64,000 nucleotides of DNA from a bacterium (GTDB lineage: Bacteria; Bacillota; Clostridia; Oscillospirales; Acutalibacteraceae), in NCBI GenBank assembly GCA_004560045.1, contig SFWF01000001.1:1-64000 (forward strand), given 5' to 3'. Shown in pieces: positions 8,854 to 16,700 of this stretch (within the stretch, counting starts at the first letter, position 1; each line of letters begins with the position of its first letter). The notes under the pieces are model-generated. The model made no database searches. It was given only the letters and a program-made list of their open reading frames with translations, and was not told the DNA's origin. The position numbers and the translations under genes are program-made.

Positions 8854-9511
8854 AATTCTTCTCCCCCGAAATATTATTATCCTTTGCGTAGGTCCCGCTT
8901 TCGTTTATTCCTATCTTTTTTACGAAAGTACAGTTTTTATAAAGTCCCAGGCCGCCAAGCTTAAGGTTTTCGACTCCGCCCTCAAAATAGGGCAGAGCAA
9001 AGTCCTTTCCGATATTTATTGCCGTTTCGATCTCGTAAAGGGCGGTATGACCTCCAAAGCCGTAGGTTGAATACGCCAGCTTCAGCATCCCCGAAACATC
9101 TACCCCCGAAACGGTATTTTCCTCAGCAAAAATCGGCTTTATATCCTTAGCGGCGGCAAGTCTGAGCTTTAAAGGAAGCTCGTTTTTTCGGCAAAAGTAC
9201 ACCGTCTCGTAAAAAAGAGCTTTGTCGATACCCTCGGCAAGAACTACCGCTTCACAGTGGGAAAGCGCGGGCATTTTATCGAGGAAAAGGTTTATATTTT
9301 CGGCGGCCTCAAAAAGGCTTTCGCCCTTTCCCGATACCGATTTCGGTAAAGAAGCATCGGCAAGGTCGGTATATTTATAGTAAAGGCCTACTCCCGCGGA
9401 GGAGCCCTCAACCCCCATAAGCGAAACGAGATATTTATCGTTTGGCTCGGTGGCGGTACAGCCGCATAAAATTATTAGCGGAAAAAGAATTATTAAAAGC
9501 TTTTTAACCAT
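8834..9511 (-). CDS. Spore germinant receptor C lipoprotein (GerC family), short form
   Basis: A 225-residue lipoprotein with an N-terminal lipobox ending LCGC (lipidated Cys probably C18). GerC subunits anchor to the outer face of the spore inner membrane and are essential for receptor function. The N-terminal GerC features are visible: YLVSLMGVEG near the start and a central SVSGKGESLFEAAENI segment typical of domain I. Family members are usually 360-400 residues with three domains; this protein stops near the end of the second, so the C-terminal domain is absent. The frame ends at a clean stop that overlaps the next gene, so a simple frameshift is not evident. It overlaps the end of the GerA gene by 8 bases. 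Confidence 0.8.
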   Translation of the reverse strand: MVKKLLIILFPLIILCGCTATEPNDKYLVSLMGVEGSSAGVGLYYKYTDLADASLPKSVSGKGESLFEAAENINLFLDKMPALSHCEAVVLAEGIDKALFYETVYFCRKNELPLKLRLAAAKDIKPIFAEENTVSGVDVSGMLKLAYSTYGFGGHTALYEIETAINIGKDFALPYFEGGVENLKLGGLGLYKNCTFVKKIGINESGTYAKDNNISGEKNFDRRGQ

Positions 9512-10967
9512 TTTTTCGCACCCTGTCGTTATTTTGAATTTCGGGACGGGTCTTCATATTTCGCCAGCCCGTCCGTCTGAAAACGTCCTTGAAGCGACGG
9601 CCGAAAGAGGAAAGCAGAGAGATCGTTGAATCCACTCCGAAGGAGGTCATACCGAGGAGGTAGATAAGAAATACCAGCAGCATAAAAATATAGCCGTAGA
9701 GACCGAAAAGCCCTGCCGCTAGGATCATTATAAAGCGCATAAAGAAAACCGCCGTTTTAAGACGGGGCACAGTAAGGCCGCAGATACCGCTCAGGGCTAC
9801 GATAATAAGCATAGGCGCGCTTATTATTCTCGCTTCTACCGCCGCCTGACCTACCACGAGACCGCCGACGATGCTGAGGGCGTGACCGACGCTTTGGGGC
9901 ATACGTATTCCCGTTTCACGAAGTATTTCGAAAACGACGGTAAGGGCCAGAGCCTCGGTAAGGGTAGAAAAGGGTACCCCCTCCCTCGCTTTTGCCACAG
10001 TCAGAGCAAAGGCAGAGGGAAGAAACTCGAAATGAAAGGTAGTAAGAGCTATAAAGACCGCAGGGGCCGAAAAGCTCAGAAAAAAGCAGAGCATACGCAA
10101 AAGCCGTCCCGCGGAAGCCAAACCGTGATTTATATAGTAGTCCTCGTCCGACTGGAAATTTTCGCTGAAAAGATAGGGCAGGGTTATGACCATAGGCGTA
10201 CCGTCAACGATAAGAGCTACCCTACCCTCCAAAAGCTGTGCGCAGACGACGTCGGGACGCTCGGTTTTTCCGACATTCTTAAAAAATGAGGAAGGCCTGT
10301 CCGAAATAAGCTCGGTTATATAATTCGAGTCCAAGACCGCGTCGATATCGATTTTACTAATGCGGCTTTTCAGTTCCCGAAGGACCTCGCGGTTTACAAG
10401 GGATTTAAGATAACAGATAAAAACAAGAGTATTGGTACGGCGGCCGATATTCGTCATTTCGGCGCAAAAATCGGGGGTCTTCAGACGTCGGCGAAGCATT
10501 GCCGCATTAAACATGGCCGCTTCGTCGAAGCCCTCGCGAGGGCCCTCCAATACCCGTTCGTTTTCGGGCTCGGATATACCTCTCGTGCGCCATCCCTTGG
10601 TATTTATTATAAGGGCGGTTTTACACCCATCGATAAGAAGAAGGGTATCGCCGTAGAGCATTGAGGATGCGGCTGTTTGAACCTCTCCGACAAGCTTTAC
10701 CTCCCCCGCATAGAGCAGGTTTTTATATACGTATTCGACTGTACTTTCGTCCCTCGGTAGGTTTCTTGCAAGCACTAAGGGACGCATTATGGAATCGTTT
10801 ATAAGATCGACGTTTACCATACCGTCGAAATATATAAGGCAGGCCTCGATTCCGCCGCAGAAGGAGAAATTTCTGAACCTTATAACACTATCCTTATCAA
10901 AAAGCGTTTTTATTATATTTATATTGTCCCGAAGCCTACCGACGAAAAAATCTTCCAACCTATTCAC
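9504..10967 (-). CDS. Spore germinant receptor A subunit (GerA family)
   Basis: The 487-residue GerA-type subunit combines a cytoplasmic N-terminal domain with a cluster of hydrophobic segments at about 280-450 and a basic tail. Family motifs include LLDSNYI-like VLDSNYITELI, PSSFFKNVGKTERPDVV and LIVDGTPMVITLPYLF, all typical of GerA. It forms the receptor with the C and B subunits encoded immediately downstream and would be expressed in the forespore. The frame can start at GTG 10967; a TTG three codons later (10958) has a GGTGA-like ribosome-binding site at better spacing, so the true start may be there. A divergent spore-type gene pair begins at 11052. Confidence 0.92.
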   Translation of the reverse strand: MNRLEDFFVGRLRDNINIIKTLFDKDSVIRFRNFSFCGGIEACLIYFDGMVNVDLINDSIMRPLVLARNLPRDESTVEYVYKNLLYAGEVKLVGEVQTAASSMLYGDTLLLIDGCKTALIINTKGWRTRGISEPENERVLEGPREGFDEAAMFNAAMLRRRLKTPDFCAEMTNIGRRTNTLVFICYLKSLVNREVLRELKSRISKIDIDAVLDSNYITELISDRPSSFFKNVGKTERPDVVCAQLLEGRVALIVDGTPMVITLPYLFSENFQSDEDYYINHGLASAGRLLRMLCFFLSFSAPAVFIALTTFHFEFLPSAFALTVAKAREGVPFSTLTEALALTVVFEILRETGIRMPQSVGHALSIVGGLVVGQAAVEARIISAPMLIIVALSGICGLTVPRLKTAVFFMRFIMILAAGLFGLYGYIFMLLVFLIYLLGMTSFGVDSTISLLSSFGRRFKDVFRRTGWRNMKTRPEIQNNDRVRKNG

Positions 10968-10996
10968 CCCGAAATATTGTTTGCAAAAGAAGGTGA

Positions 10997-11024
10997 ACTA
11001 TTCGGTCAGGTTTTGCATATTATA
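10997..11024 (+). promoter_or_regulatory. Possible mother-cell (sigma-E/sigma-K) promoter
   Basis: CATATTATA at 11016-11024 fits the sigma-K -10 pattern CATAnnnTA. An AC dinucleotide 17 bases upstream could be the -35. An ACTATT about 13 bases upstream could alternatively serve sigma-E. It precedes a gene pair encoding a SpoIID-domain peptidoglycan-binding protein, which suits sporulation control. Confidence 0.4.
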
Positions 11025-11051
11025 TATAAAACCATTTTAAGGGAGAAATTT

Positions 11052-11555
11052 ATGGATAAAACGCTTTTTGAGAAATACATAAACGAAATGCGGGCTATGA
11101 AGGCTGCGGCTATGCCTGAGCCCGCAAGGCCTGCCGCCGTTTTTTACTACGGAAACGACGAGGATATGACGGGCAGCGGTACCCTTAAGGTACGAGCTAC
11201 CTCGGTAAGAGGTCTTTATCCCGTTGAGGGGGCAAGGGTTACGGTATTTACGGGGAATGCCGATAATATGACGGTAGTGGCCGAGGGAAATACCGATATA
11301 AGCGGAGCCTCTCCGGAATTTACCCTGCCTGCTCCCGCCGCAATTCTTTCCGAAAGCCCCGACCCGAAATCACGACCCTACGCCCTTTATAACCTTCTGA
11401 CCGAGGCCGACGGCTTTACCAAGACCTATAACTATAACGTGGCGGTATTTGACGGGGTGACCTCACTACAGGCGGTCGAGCTTATCCCCCTGAGCGCGGA
11501 GCCCGATAAAAACCGCCCCATAGTTATCGACGAATACGAAGAATATACCCTTTAA
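11052..11555 (+). CDS. Hypothetical protein with carboxypeptidase-regulatory-like (Ig-fold) domain
   Basis: The reading frame is open from 10977, but the start is taken at ATG 11052 because AAGGGAG lies 7 bases upstream; this gives 167 residues. No signal peptide or membrane segment is seen. Residues 45-145 (GTLKVRATSVRGLYPVEGARVTVF, then FTLPAPA and TKTYNYNVAVFDG) resemble a carboxypeptidase-regulatory or transthyretin-like beta-sandwich. The gene lies 11 bases before the SpoIID/peptidoglycan-binding gene and shares its likely sporulation promoter, so a spore-surface or cortex partner role is plausible but inferred. Confidence 0.7.
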   Translation: MDKTLFEKYINEMRAMKAAAMPEPARPAAVFYYGNDEDMTGSGTLKVRATSVRGLYPVEGARVTVFTGNADNMTVVAEGNTDISGASPEFTLPAPAAILSESPDPKSRPYALYNLLTEADGFTKTYNYNVAVFDGVTSLQAVELIPLSAEPDKNRPIVIDEYEEYTL

Positions 11556-11566
11556 GGAGGCAGCTT

Positions 11567-12931
11567 ATGGCCGACGCAGTATTTCAGAAAATTCCCGAAA
11601 CGATCACGGTCCATTTGGGGGCTCCGAGCTCGGACGCAGAAAACGTTACGGTTCCCTTTGTCGATTACGTCAAAAACGTAGCCTCAAGCGAGATATATCC
11701 CTCCTGGCCCGAAAACGCGCTGAGGGCCAATATCTACGCCATAACCACCTACGCACTTAACCGAATTTTTACCGAATGGTACCCCTCCCGCGGGTACGAT
11801 TTCGACATTACAAGCTCCACCGCCTACGATCAGGCCTTTATTCCCGACCGCGATATTTTCGAAAACGTCGGGGCGATCGTCAACGAGCTTTTTAACGATT
11901 ACGTCGTCAGAGACGGTACGGTAAATCCCCTCTTCACACAGTTTTGTAACGGCACCACCTCGACCTGCGACGGACTCAGTCAGTGGGGCACGGTGACCCT
12001 TGCCGAACAGGGACTTACTCCCTACGAAATACTTCAGTACTATTACGGGCAGGACATAAGCATTATTAAAAACGCGCCGATAGAAAATATTCCCGAGTCC
12101 TACCCCGGCCGCCCTCTTACCCTCGGTGACGCAGGAAACGACGTTGAGACCTTGCAGGAGGAGCTTAACCGAATAGGACAAAACTACCCCGCCATACCGA
12201 AGATCAAAAGCGTAAACGGAATATTCGGCACCGATACCGAGGAAGCGGTAAGGGTCTTTCAGGAGGTATTCGGTCTTCCCGCAAACGGTCAGGTCGATAA
12301 GGCTACCTGGTACAGGATCAAGCGGTATTACGCAGGGGTAAAGTCCCTTGCCGAGCTTGTATCCGAGGGGGTAAGTCTTCAGGAGGCACAGCTCCCCTTT
12401 GAGACGGTCTTGAGAATAGGCTCGGTCGGTATCCCCGTAAGGCTTATACAGTATTATTTAAACGTCATCGCATATTTTGGCGGAATATTCGACATTTTCC
12501 CCTTAAACGGTATTTACGACGAGGTCACCGCCGAGGCGGTAAGAGCCTTTCAGCGGTATTTCGGCCTAAATCCGTCGGGAGAGGTCGACAGAGATACCTG
12601 GAACCGACTTTCGGAGGTTTACAGAGAAATCGTTTTGGGCATTCCCGACTCGGTATACGGCGGAAACGCTCGGCTTTACCCCGGATATTTTTTAAGCGAG
12701 GGGATGAGAAACGGCGACGTTACCAACCTACAGACCTATTTAAGCTATATCGGAGAATTCTACACCGACATACCGAGGATCCCCGTAACGGGATATTACG
12801 GAGATCAGACAGCCGAGGCGGTAAGGGTCTTTCAGCGGCTTTTCGGCCTTCCCGAAACGGGAGCGGTAGGAGCGGTTGCCTGGAACGAAATTGCTAAGCA
12901 GTACGACTTTTTAAGGGCTACGGAGAATTAA
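11567..12931 (+). CDS. SpoIID-domain protein with three peptidoglycan-binding domains
   Basis: The 454-residue protein has an N-terminal SpoIID/LytB-like domain (about 8-170; IPETITVHLG, VPFVDYVKNVASSEIYPSW, AYALNRI-like ITTYALNRI, and GLSQWGTV). Three PG_binding_1 repeats follow at about 185-262, 285-357 and 378-450, each with a GDxGxxVxxLQ-type start and an EAVRxFQRxFGLPxxGxV core. SpoIID enzymes are lytic transglycosylases acting at the engulfing membrane. Whether this version is catalytic or only a wall-binding structural protein cannot be told here. It lacks a recognisable signal peptide, which is common for spore-coat or cortex-associated proteins made in the mother cell. AAGGAGG sits 6 bases before the ATG. 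Confidence 0.85.
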   Translation: MADAVFQKIPETITVHLGAPSSDAENVTVPFVDYVKNVASSEIYPSWPENALRANIYAITTYALNRIFTEWYPSRGYDFDITSSTAYDQAFIPDRDIFENVGAIVNELFNDYVVRDGTVNPLFTQFCNGTTSTCDGLSQWGTVTLAEQGLTPYEILQYYYGQDISIIKNAPIENIPESYPGRPLTLGDAGNDVETLQEELNRIGQNYPAIPKIKSVNGIFGTDTEEAVRVFQEVFGLPANGQVDKATWYRIKRYYAGVKSLAELVSEGVSLQEAQLPFETVLRIGSVGIPVRLIQYYLNVIAYFGGIFDIFPLNGIYDEVTAEAVRAFQRYFGLNPSGEVDRDTWNRLSEVYREIVLGIPDSVYGGNARLYPGYFLSEGMRNGDVTNLQTYLSYIGEFYTDIPRIPVTGYYGDQTAEAVRVFQRLFGLPETGAVGAVAWNEIAKQYDFLRATEN

Positions 12932-12952
12932 AAAGAGGAGCATACGCTCCTC
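12930..12952 (-). terminator. Intrinsic terminator overlapping the stop codon
   Basis: A 7-bp GC-rich stem (12935-12941 with 12946-12952, loop ATAC) is followed on the minus strand by five Ts. Its 5' arm contains the TGA stop of the gene ending at 12951. On the plus strand it lies directly after the stop of the peptidoglycan-binding gene but has no T-run. Confidence 0.7.
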
Positions 12953-13385
12953 ATAAAAACTGTCTCAGATCGATAGCTAAACGCTCCTCGAGATTTATAA
13001 GCCTTTTACAGATATCCTTTGCGGTCTCGTCGGCCGCCTTATATTCATTCAAATAGCGATTTAAGGATTTCACCCCCATATTACAGCCGTCGGTCATAAG
13101 ATCGGCAACGGTACTGTCGGTATCCTCCATAGCCAGCTTCATTTCGGTTTTGAGATAGCTCATGGTTTTGGCCATAGGGTTCGGGTCCTTTCCGTCGTCG
13201 GAAAATCGGTTAAGGGCCGCTTCTATTTCGTGACCTAACTTTAAGTGCTCATCCCTACATGCAGTAAGGTATTTCGCCATTTTGTCGGAGGAAACGTGGG
13301 CAAGAACGTCGTCTATCGACCCGGTTCCCATTTTGACCCCCGCGTCACATTCGCGAAGCAGCTTTATAGTATCTTGTTCTATCAA
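12951..13385 (-). CDS. Ferritin-like four-helix-bundle protein (DUF2383-like)
   Basis: The frame is open from 13418, but the best start is TTG at 13385, giving 144 residues beginning MIEQDTIKLLRECDAG; GGGTGA lies 5 bases upstream. The protein is helical and soluble, with the ELLRxCxxGVKMGxxSI opening and an EH...H-rich second helix (CRDEHLKLGHEIEAAL) of the DUF2383/PA2169-like four-helix bundle group. No function is established for this group in Clostridia. The ribosome-binding site lies in the 3' arm of the radC terminator and the start codon overlaps its U-tract, so expression may depend on read-through. Confidence 0.7.
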   Translation of the reverse strand: MIEQDTIKLLRECDAGVKMGTGSIDDVLAHVSSDKMAKYLTACRDEHLKLGHEIEAALNRFSDDGKDPNPMAKTMSYLKTEMKLAMEDTDSTVADLMTDGCNMGVKSLNRYLNEYKAADETAKDICKRLINLEERLAIDLRQFL

Positions 13386-13430
13386 AAAAATCACCCTTTC
13401 GGAAGTTATTATTTCCAAAAAAGGGTGATT
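13384..13430 (-). terminator. Intrinsic terminator of radC, overlapping the next gene's start
   Basis: An 11-bp stem (13389-13399 with 13420-13430) with extra inner pairing is followed on the minus strand by seven Ts. The GGGTGA Shine-Dalgarno of the downstream gene is in the stem and its TTG start uses the end of the T-run. Confidence 0.8.
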
Positions 13431-13433
13431 TTA

Positions 13434-14129
13434 TTATTCGAATAAATACTTAAACCTTTCCGACTGCGCCATAGAGACGTAATCGTCGTCTGCAATTATA
13501 ATATGGTCGATAAGGTTTATTGAAACGGCCTTGAGCGCGCCTATGATCTCGGTAGTAATAATTACGTCGAGCTCCGAAGGAATGGCTATTCCGCCGGGGT
13601 GATTATGAGCAAGGACTACGGCGGTAGCCTCGGTTTTAAGCACCTTTTCGAGAACGGTTCGGGGACTTATTCCCACCGAATCCACGTCGCCCTCCCCTAT
13701 TATTTCGAAGGACAGTACCTTTCCGAGGCGGTTAAGACAGAGCATTGCGCAGCATTCGGTATCCACGAGAGAAAACTGCACCATCATATATTCCCCGATA
13801 TCGGTAAGGTTTTTAAGAAGGTCGTCGGTTTTATATTTCGAGAGGATATAGTTTCGGGCGACAGGTCTTATAAGCTTAATAAGGCTTGCGGCGTTTCGAG
13901 TCATACCCTTAACGGCACAAAGCTCCTCGATATCGGCGTCGATAACTCCGCTGAGACTGCCGAAACGAGTCAGCAGTTCTCTTGCTATCCAGGCGGTATC
14001 CTTCTGTGGAATTCCGTAAAAGAGCAGCATTTCAAGGAGCTTATCGTTTTGAATCTCGCTAAGGCGCTTCTTGCTTACTATTTCGGTTTTGAGTCTTTCG
14101 CGATGACCCTTGTGAACGTTTTCTGACAA
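13434..14129 (-). CDS. radC: RadC family JAB/MPN-domain protein
   Basis: The 231-residue protein has an N-terminal helix-hairpin-helix region (about 10-85) and a C-terminal JAB1/MPN metalloprotease-like domain with the HNHPGG...S...D signature (HNHPGGIAIPSELD). RadC was once linked to recombination repair, but its biochemical activity is unresolved. The start is TTG at 14129, with GGAG 9 bases upstream. It is divergent from the pseudouridine synthase gene and is followed by a strong terminator that overlaps the next gene. Confidence 0.92.
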   Translation of the reverse strand: MSENVHKGHRERLKTEIVSKKRLSEIQNDKLLEMLLFYGIPQKDTAWIARELLTRFGSLSGVIDADIEELCAVKGMTRNAASLIKLIRPVARNYILSKYKTDDLLKNLTDIGEYMMVQFSLVDTECCAMLCLNRLGKVLSFEIIGEGDVDSVGISPRTVLEKVLKTEATAVVLAHNHPGGIAIPSELDVIITTEIIGALKAVSINLIDHIIIADDDYVSMAQSERFKYLFE

Positions 14130-14154
14130 ATGCTGACACTCCTTAATTTAGGTC

Positions 14155-14183
14155 TTCCAAAGGAAGGCAATTTGTGGTATATT
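14155..14183 (+). promoter_or_regulatory. Probable promoter of the pseudouridine synthase gene
   Basis: TTCCAA at 14155 and TATATT at 14178 have a 17-base spacer; the -35 match is moderate. The ATG at 14201 is preceded by a GGTGAT ribosome-binding site. Confidence 0.4.
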
Positions 14184-14200
14184 ATTAACGGTGATAAAAA

Positions 14201-15163
14201 ATGAAAAGCTTTACCGCTGGAAAAAACGACGCCGGAAAACGGCTCGATAAATTTATACAGAAGGCTATTCCTTCCCTTCCGACCTCCCTTATGTACCGTT
14301 TTATTCGTACCAAGCACATAAAGGTCAACCGAAAGAAGGCCGAGATCTCGACCAAGCTTAACGAAGGTGACGTCGTAGAGGCCTGGATAAGCGACGAATT
14401 TTTCGCCGAGGTCAAGCCCAAGTACGACTTTTTATCGGCACCCGTAAAGCTCGATATAGTTTACGAGGACGAAAACATACTTTTGGTCGATAAAAAGCAG
14501 GGGGTCCTCGTTCATCCCGACGACAAGGAATATAGCGACACCCTTATCGGCCGTATACAGCATTATCTTTACGATAAGGGGGAATATGACCCCGAGCTTG
14601 AAAACAGCTTTAAGCCCAGCCTTGCCAACCGTATCGACCGAGGCACGGGAGGTATCGTAATTGCGGCGAAAAACGCCGAAGCCTTGCGTATTCTTTGCGA
14701 TAAGATAAAATACCGCGAGCTCGATAAAAAGTATCTCGCGGTAATTCACGGCATTCCCAAAAAGAAGGAGGCTATCCTCGAGGGCTTCCTCGAAAAGAAC
14801 GAGGACAAAAACAAGGTTTATCTTAAAAGCTCCCGAGCGGACGGCGGTCTTACCATAAAGACGGGATACAGGGTACTCTCGAGCAAAAACGGGCTCTCTC
14901 TTATAGAAGTCGACCTTTTTACGGGACGCACCCATCAGATAAGGGCCCACATGGCCTCTATCGGTCATCCCCTTCTCGGTGACGGGAAATACGGAAAGCT
15001 CGCCGCCGACAAAAAGCTCGGCTTTACCCGTCAGGCTCTTTATTCCTATAAGCTTTCCTTCGATTTTAAGACCGACGCGGGAATACTTAACTATTTAAAC
15101 CAAAAGACCTTTACGGTTGAGGACGTCTGGTTTGCCCGTGAGCTATTCGATTTTAGAGTTTAA
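14201..15163 (+). CDS. RluA-family 23S rRNA pseudouridine synthase
   Basis: A 320-residue enzyme converting uridine to pseudouridine in RNA, most likely 23S rRNA. An S4 RNA-binding domain (about 12-65) precedes the catalytic domain. The catalytic Asp is D146 in NRIDRGTGG, a variant of the usual HRLDRxTSG. Later motifs GRTHQIRAHMASIGHPLLGD and the DENILLVDKKQG strand are standard. Whether it matches RluC, RluD or another specificity cannot be decided. Its last 11 bases overlap the convergent dCMP deaminase gene. Confidence 0.9.
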   Translation: MKSFTAGKNDAGKRLDKFIQKAIPSLPTSLMYRFIRTKHIKVNRKKAEISTKLNEGDVVEAWISDEFFAEVKPKYDFLSAPVKLDIVYEDENILLVDKKQGVLVHPDDKEYSDTLIGRIQHYLYDKGEYDPELENSFKPSLANRIDRGTGGIVIAAKNAEALRILCDKIKYRELDKKYLAVIHGIPKKKEAILEGFLEKNEDKNKVYLKSSRADGGLTIKTGYRVLSSKNGLSLIEVDLFTGRTHQIRAHMASIGHPLLGDGKYGKLAADKKLGFTRQALYSYKLSFDFKTDAGILNYLNQKTFTVEDVWFARELFDFRV

Positions 15164-15632
15164 AGGCTACATCCTTATCTCCGAAGGTATAGGGGGTAAG
15201 CTTTACTCCCGCCGCCTTAAACATCATTTTTGAGGCCATAACGCCGTCGGTTTCGGCATATTTGTCGCAAGAATAGATTATTTCCTTTATTCCCGACTGA
15301 ATTATCGCCTTGGCACATTCGTTGCAGGGGAAAAGAGTAGCGTAAAGACGGCTGCCCTCTAAGGAGCCTCCGCGGAAGTTAAGTATTGCGTTTAGCTCGG
15401 CGTGACATACGAAATAGTATTTTGTCTCTAAATTTCCGCCCTGACGGTCCCAGGGGAAGGTATCGTCGGAGCAGCCCTGCGGCATTCCGTTATAGCCTAC
15501 CGATAAAATTTTATTATCGCCGCTTACTATGCAGGCACCTACCTGCGTGGAGGGGTCCTTACTGCGCATAGCCGAAAGCTCGGCAATGCCCATAAAATAT
15601 TCGTCCCAGGAAAGATAACCTTCGCGCTTCAT
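15153..15632 (-). CDS. comEB: Deoxycytidylate (dCMP) deaminase, ComEB type
   Basis: This 159-residue zinc enzyme deaminates dCMP to dUMP for thymidylate synthesis. The cytidine/deoxycytidylate deaminase signature is intact: CHAELNAIL with the catalytic Glu, and PCNECAK with the two zinc cysteines. The N-terminal RSKDPSTQVGACIV and GYNGMPQGCSDD segments are typical of ComEB/dCMP deaminases. It lies 14 bases after the HAD phosphatase gene, so both may be co-transcribed. Its 3' end overlaps the convergent rRNA pseudouridine synthase gene. Confidence 0.93.
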   Translation of the reverse strand: MKREGYLSWDEYFMGIAELSAMRSKDPSTQVGACIVSGDNKILSVGYNGMPQGCSDDTFPWDRQGGNLETKYYFVCHAELNAILNFRGGSLEGSRLYATLFPCNECAKAIIQSGIKEIIYSCDKYAETDGVMASKMMFKAAGVKLTPYTFGDKDVAFKL

Positions 15633-15646
15633 ATTAAGTACCTCTT

Positions 15647-16300
15647 TTATAAATTATTTATTATATTTAAAATATCCGACGGAGTATCGGCAATATGCCC
15701 TGCTCCGTTTTCTTTTAACTCCTCTACCGTGCGAAAGCCCCAGGTAACGCCGATAGAATGAGTTTTAGAGTTAACTGCGGTCTTCATATCGACCCCCGAG
15801 TCGCCGATAAACACCGTCTCGGCAGGGGTAGCGCCGAATTCCTTTATTATTTCGTTTGTAGAAAACGGATCGGGCTTCAAGGGGCGGTCGGAAGTCTGAC
15901 CGATAACACGGTCGAAAATTCCGCCGAATATCTTCTCGGCGATCTCGGTCGCCATATGATGAGCCTTATTGGTACAGATGGCAATATGTATTCCCTTTTC
16001 TTTAAGGGCTTTAAGCATTTCGGGGACGCCCTCGTAAGGGACCGATTTATCGGCATAATGAACGGCGTAATAGTCGAGCATAAGCTTCATGGCCTTCGCG
16101 TGCTCCTCCTCCGATCTGTGATCCTCGGGCAGGGCACGGTAAATAAGCTTAGGTATTCCGTTTCCGACGAAATATTTATATGCGGAAACGTCGTGGGTCG
16201 GGTGACCAAGTGTACGCATGGCGTGGTTGGTAGAGTCGGCAAGGTCGTCTATAGTATTGCAGACCGTTCCGTCTAAATCAAAAATAACTAATTTTATCAT
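15647..16300 (-). CDS. HAD-superfamily phosphatase, phosphoglycolate phosphatase-like
   Basis: The 217-residue protein has the HAD motifs in order: I FDLDGTVCNT (nucleophile and acid Asp), II ICTNKAH, III K at RPLKPDP and IV GDSGVDMKTA. A C1-type helical cap (about 15-80) is present, as in the Gph/PpaX group. The substrate could be 2-phosphoglycolate, pyrophosphate or another small phosphoester. It is probably co-transcribed with the dCMP deaminase gene 14 bases downstream. Confidence 0.88.
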   Translation of the reverse strand: MIKLVIFDLDGTVCNTIDDLADSTNHAMRTLGHPTHDVSAYKYFVGNGIPKLIYRALPEDHRSEEEHAKAMKLMLDYYAVHYADKSVPYEGVPEMLKALKEKGIHIAICTNKAHHMATEIAEKIFGGIFDRVIGQTSDRPLKPDPFSTNEIIKEFGATPAETVFIGDSGVDMKTAVNSKTHSIGVTWGFRTVEELKENGAGHIADTPSDILNIINNL

Positions 16301-16380
16301 TTATAATTGCTCCCTTTTCCGACATTTTAACACAAATAACGCAGTTTTACAATAAATATATAATTTTTTTCAAAAAACAC

Positions 16381-16409
16381 TTGCAAAACGCTCGGTTTTC
16401 TGTTATTAT
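16381..16409 (+). promoter_or_regulatory. Sigma-A promoter of rpmB
   Basis: TTGCAA and TATTAT are separated by 17 bases; the gene's AGGAGG site follows at 16434-16439. Confidence 0.7.
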
Positions 16410-16449
16410 ATCTTTTGCTATTGAATAAATAAGAGGAGGTGCAGTGTCC

Positions 16450-16638
16450 ATGGCAAAGTGTGATATCTGCAGCAAAGAGATTGCTTTCGGCATTAAGGTT
16501 TCCCATTCTCACAGAAGAACTAACAGAACCTGGAAGCCCAATGTTGTAAAGGTTAAGGCCATCGTAAACGGCACACCCCGTCGAATCAATGTCTGCACCC
16601 GTTGCCTTCGTTCCGGCAAGGTTGTACGCGCTATCTAA
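16450..16638 (+). CDS. rpmB: 50S ribosomal protein L28, zinc-binding form
   Basis: The 62-residue protein (MAKCDICSKEIAFG...) has two Cys pairs, CDIC near the N-terminus and CTRC near the C-terminus, so it is the zinc-ribbon form of L28. The start is set at ATG 16450 by family convention. A GTG two codons earlier (16444) is closer to the AGGAGG site at 16434-16439, so a two-residue longer form is possible. The gene stands alone with its own promoter and a strong terminator. Confidence 0.95.
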   Translation: MAKCDICSKEIAFGIKVSHSHRRTNRTWKPNVVKVKAIVNGTPRRINVCTRCLRSGKVVRAI

Positions 16639-16662
16639 TTAGACGGACAAGAGCAATAACTT

Positions 16663-16697
16663 AAAACCCGAAGACAAAAGTCTTCGGGTTTTTGCTT
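16663..16697 (+). terminator. Intrinsic terminator of rpmB
   Basis: A stem of CCCGAAGAC and its complement around loop AAAA (16667-16688) is followed by TTTTTGCTTTTT. Confidence 0.9.
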
Positions 16698-16700
16698 TTT

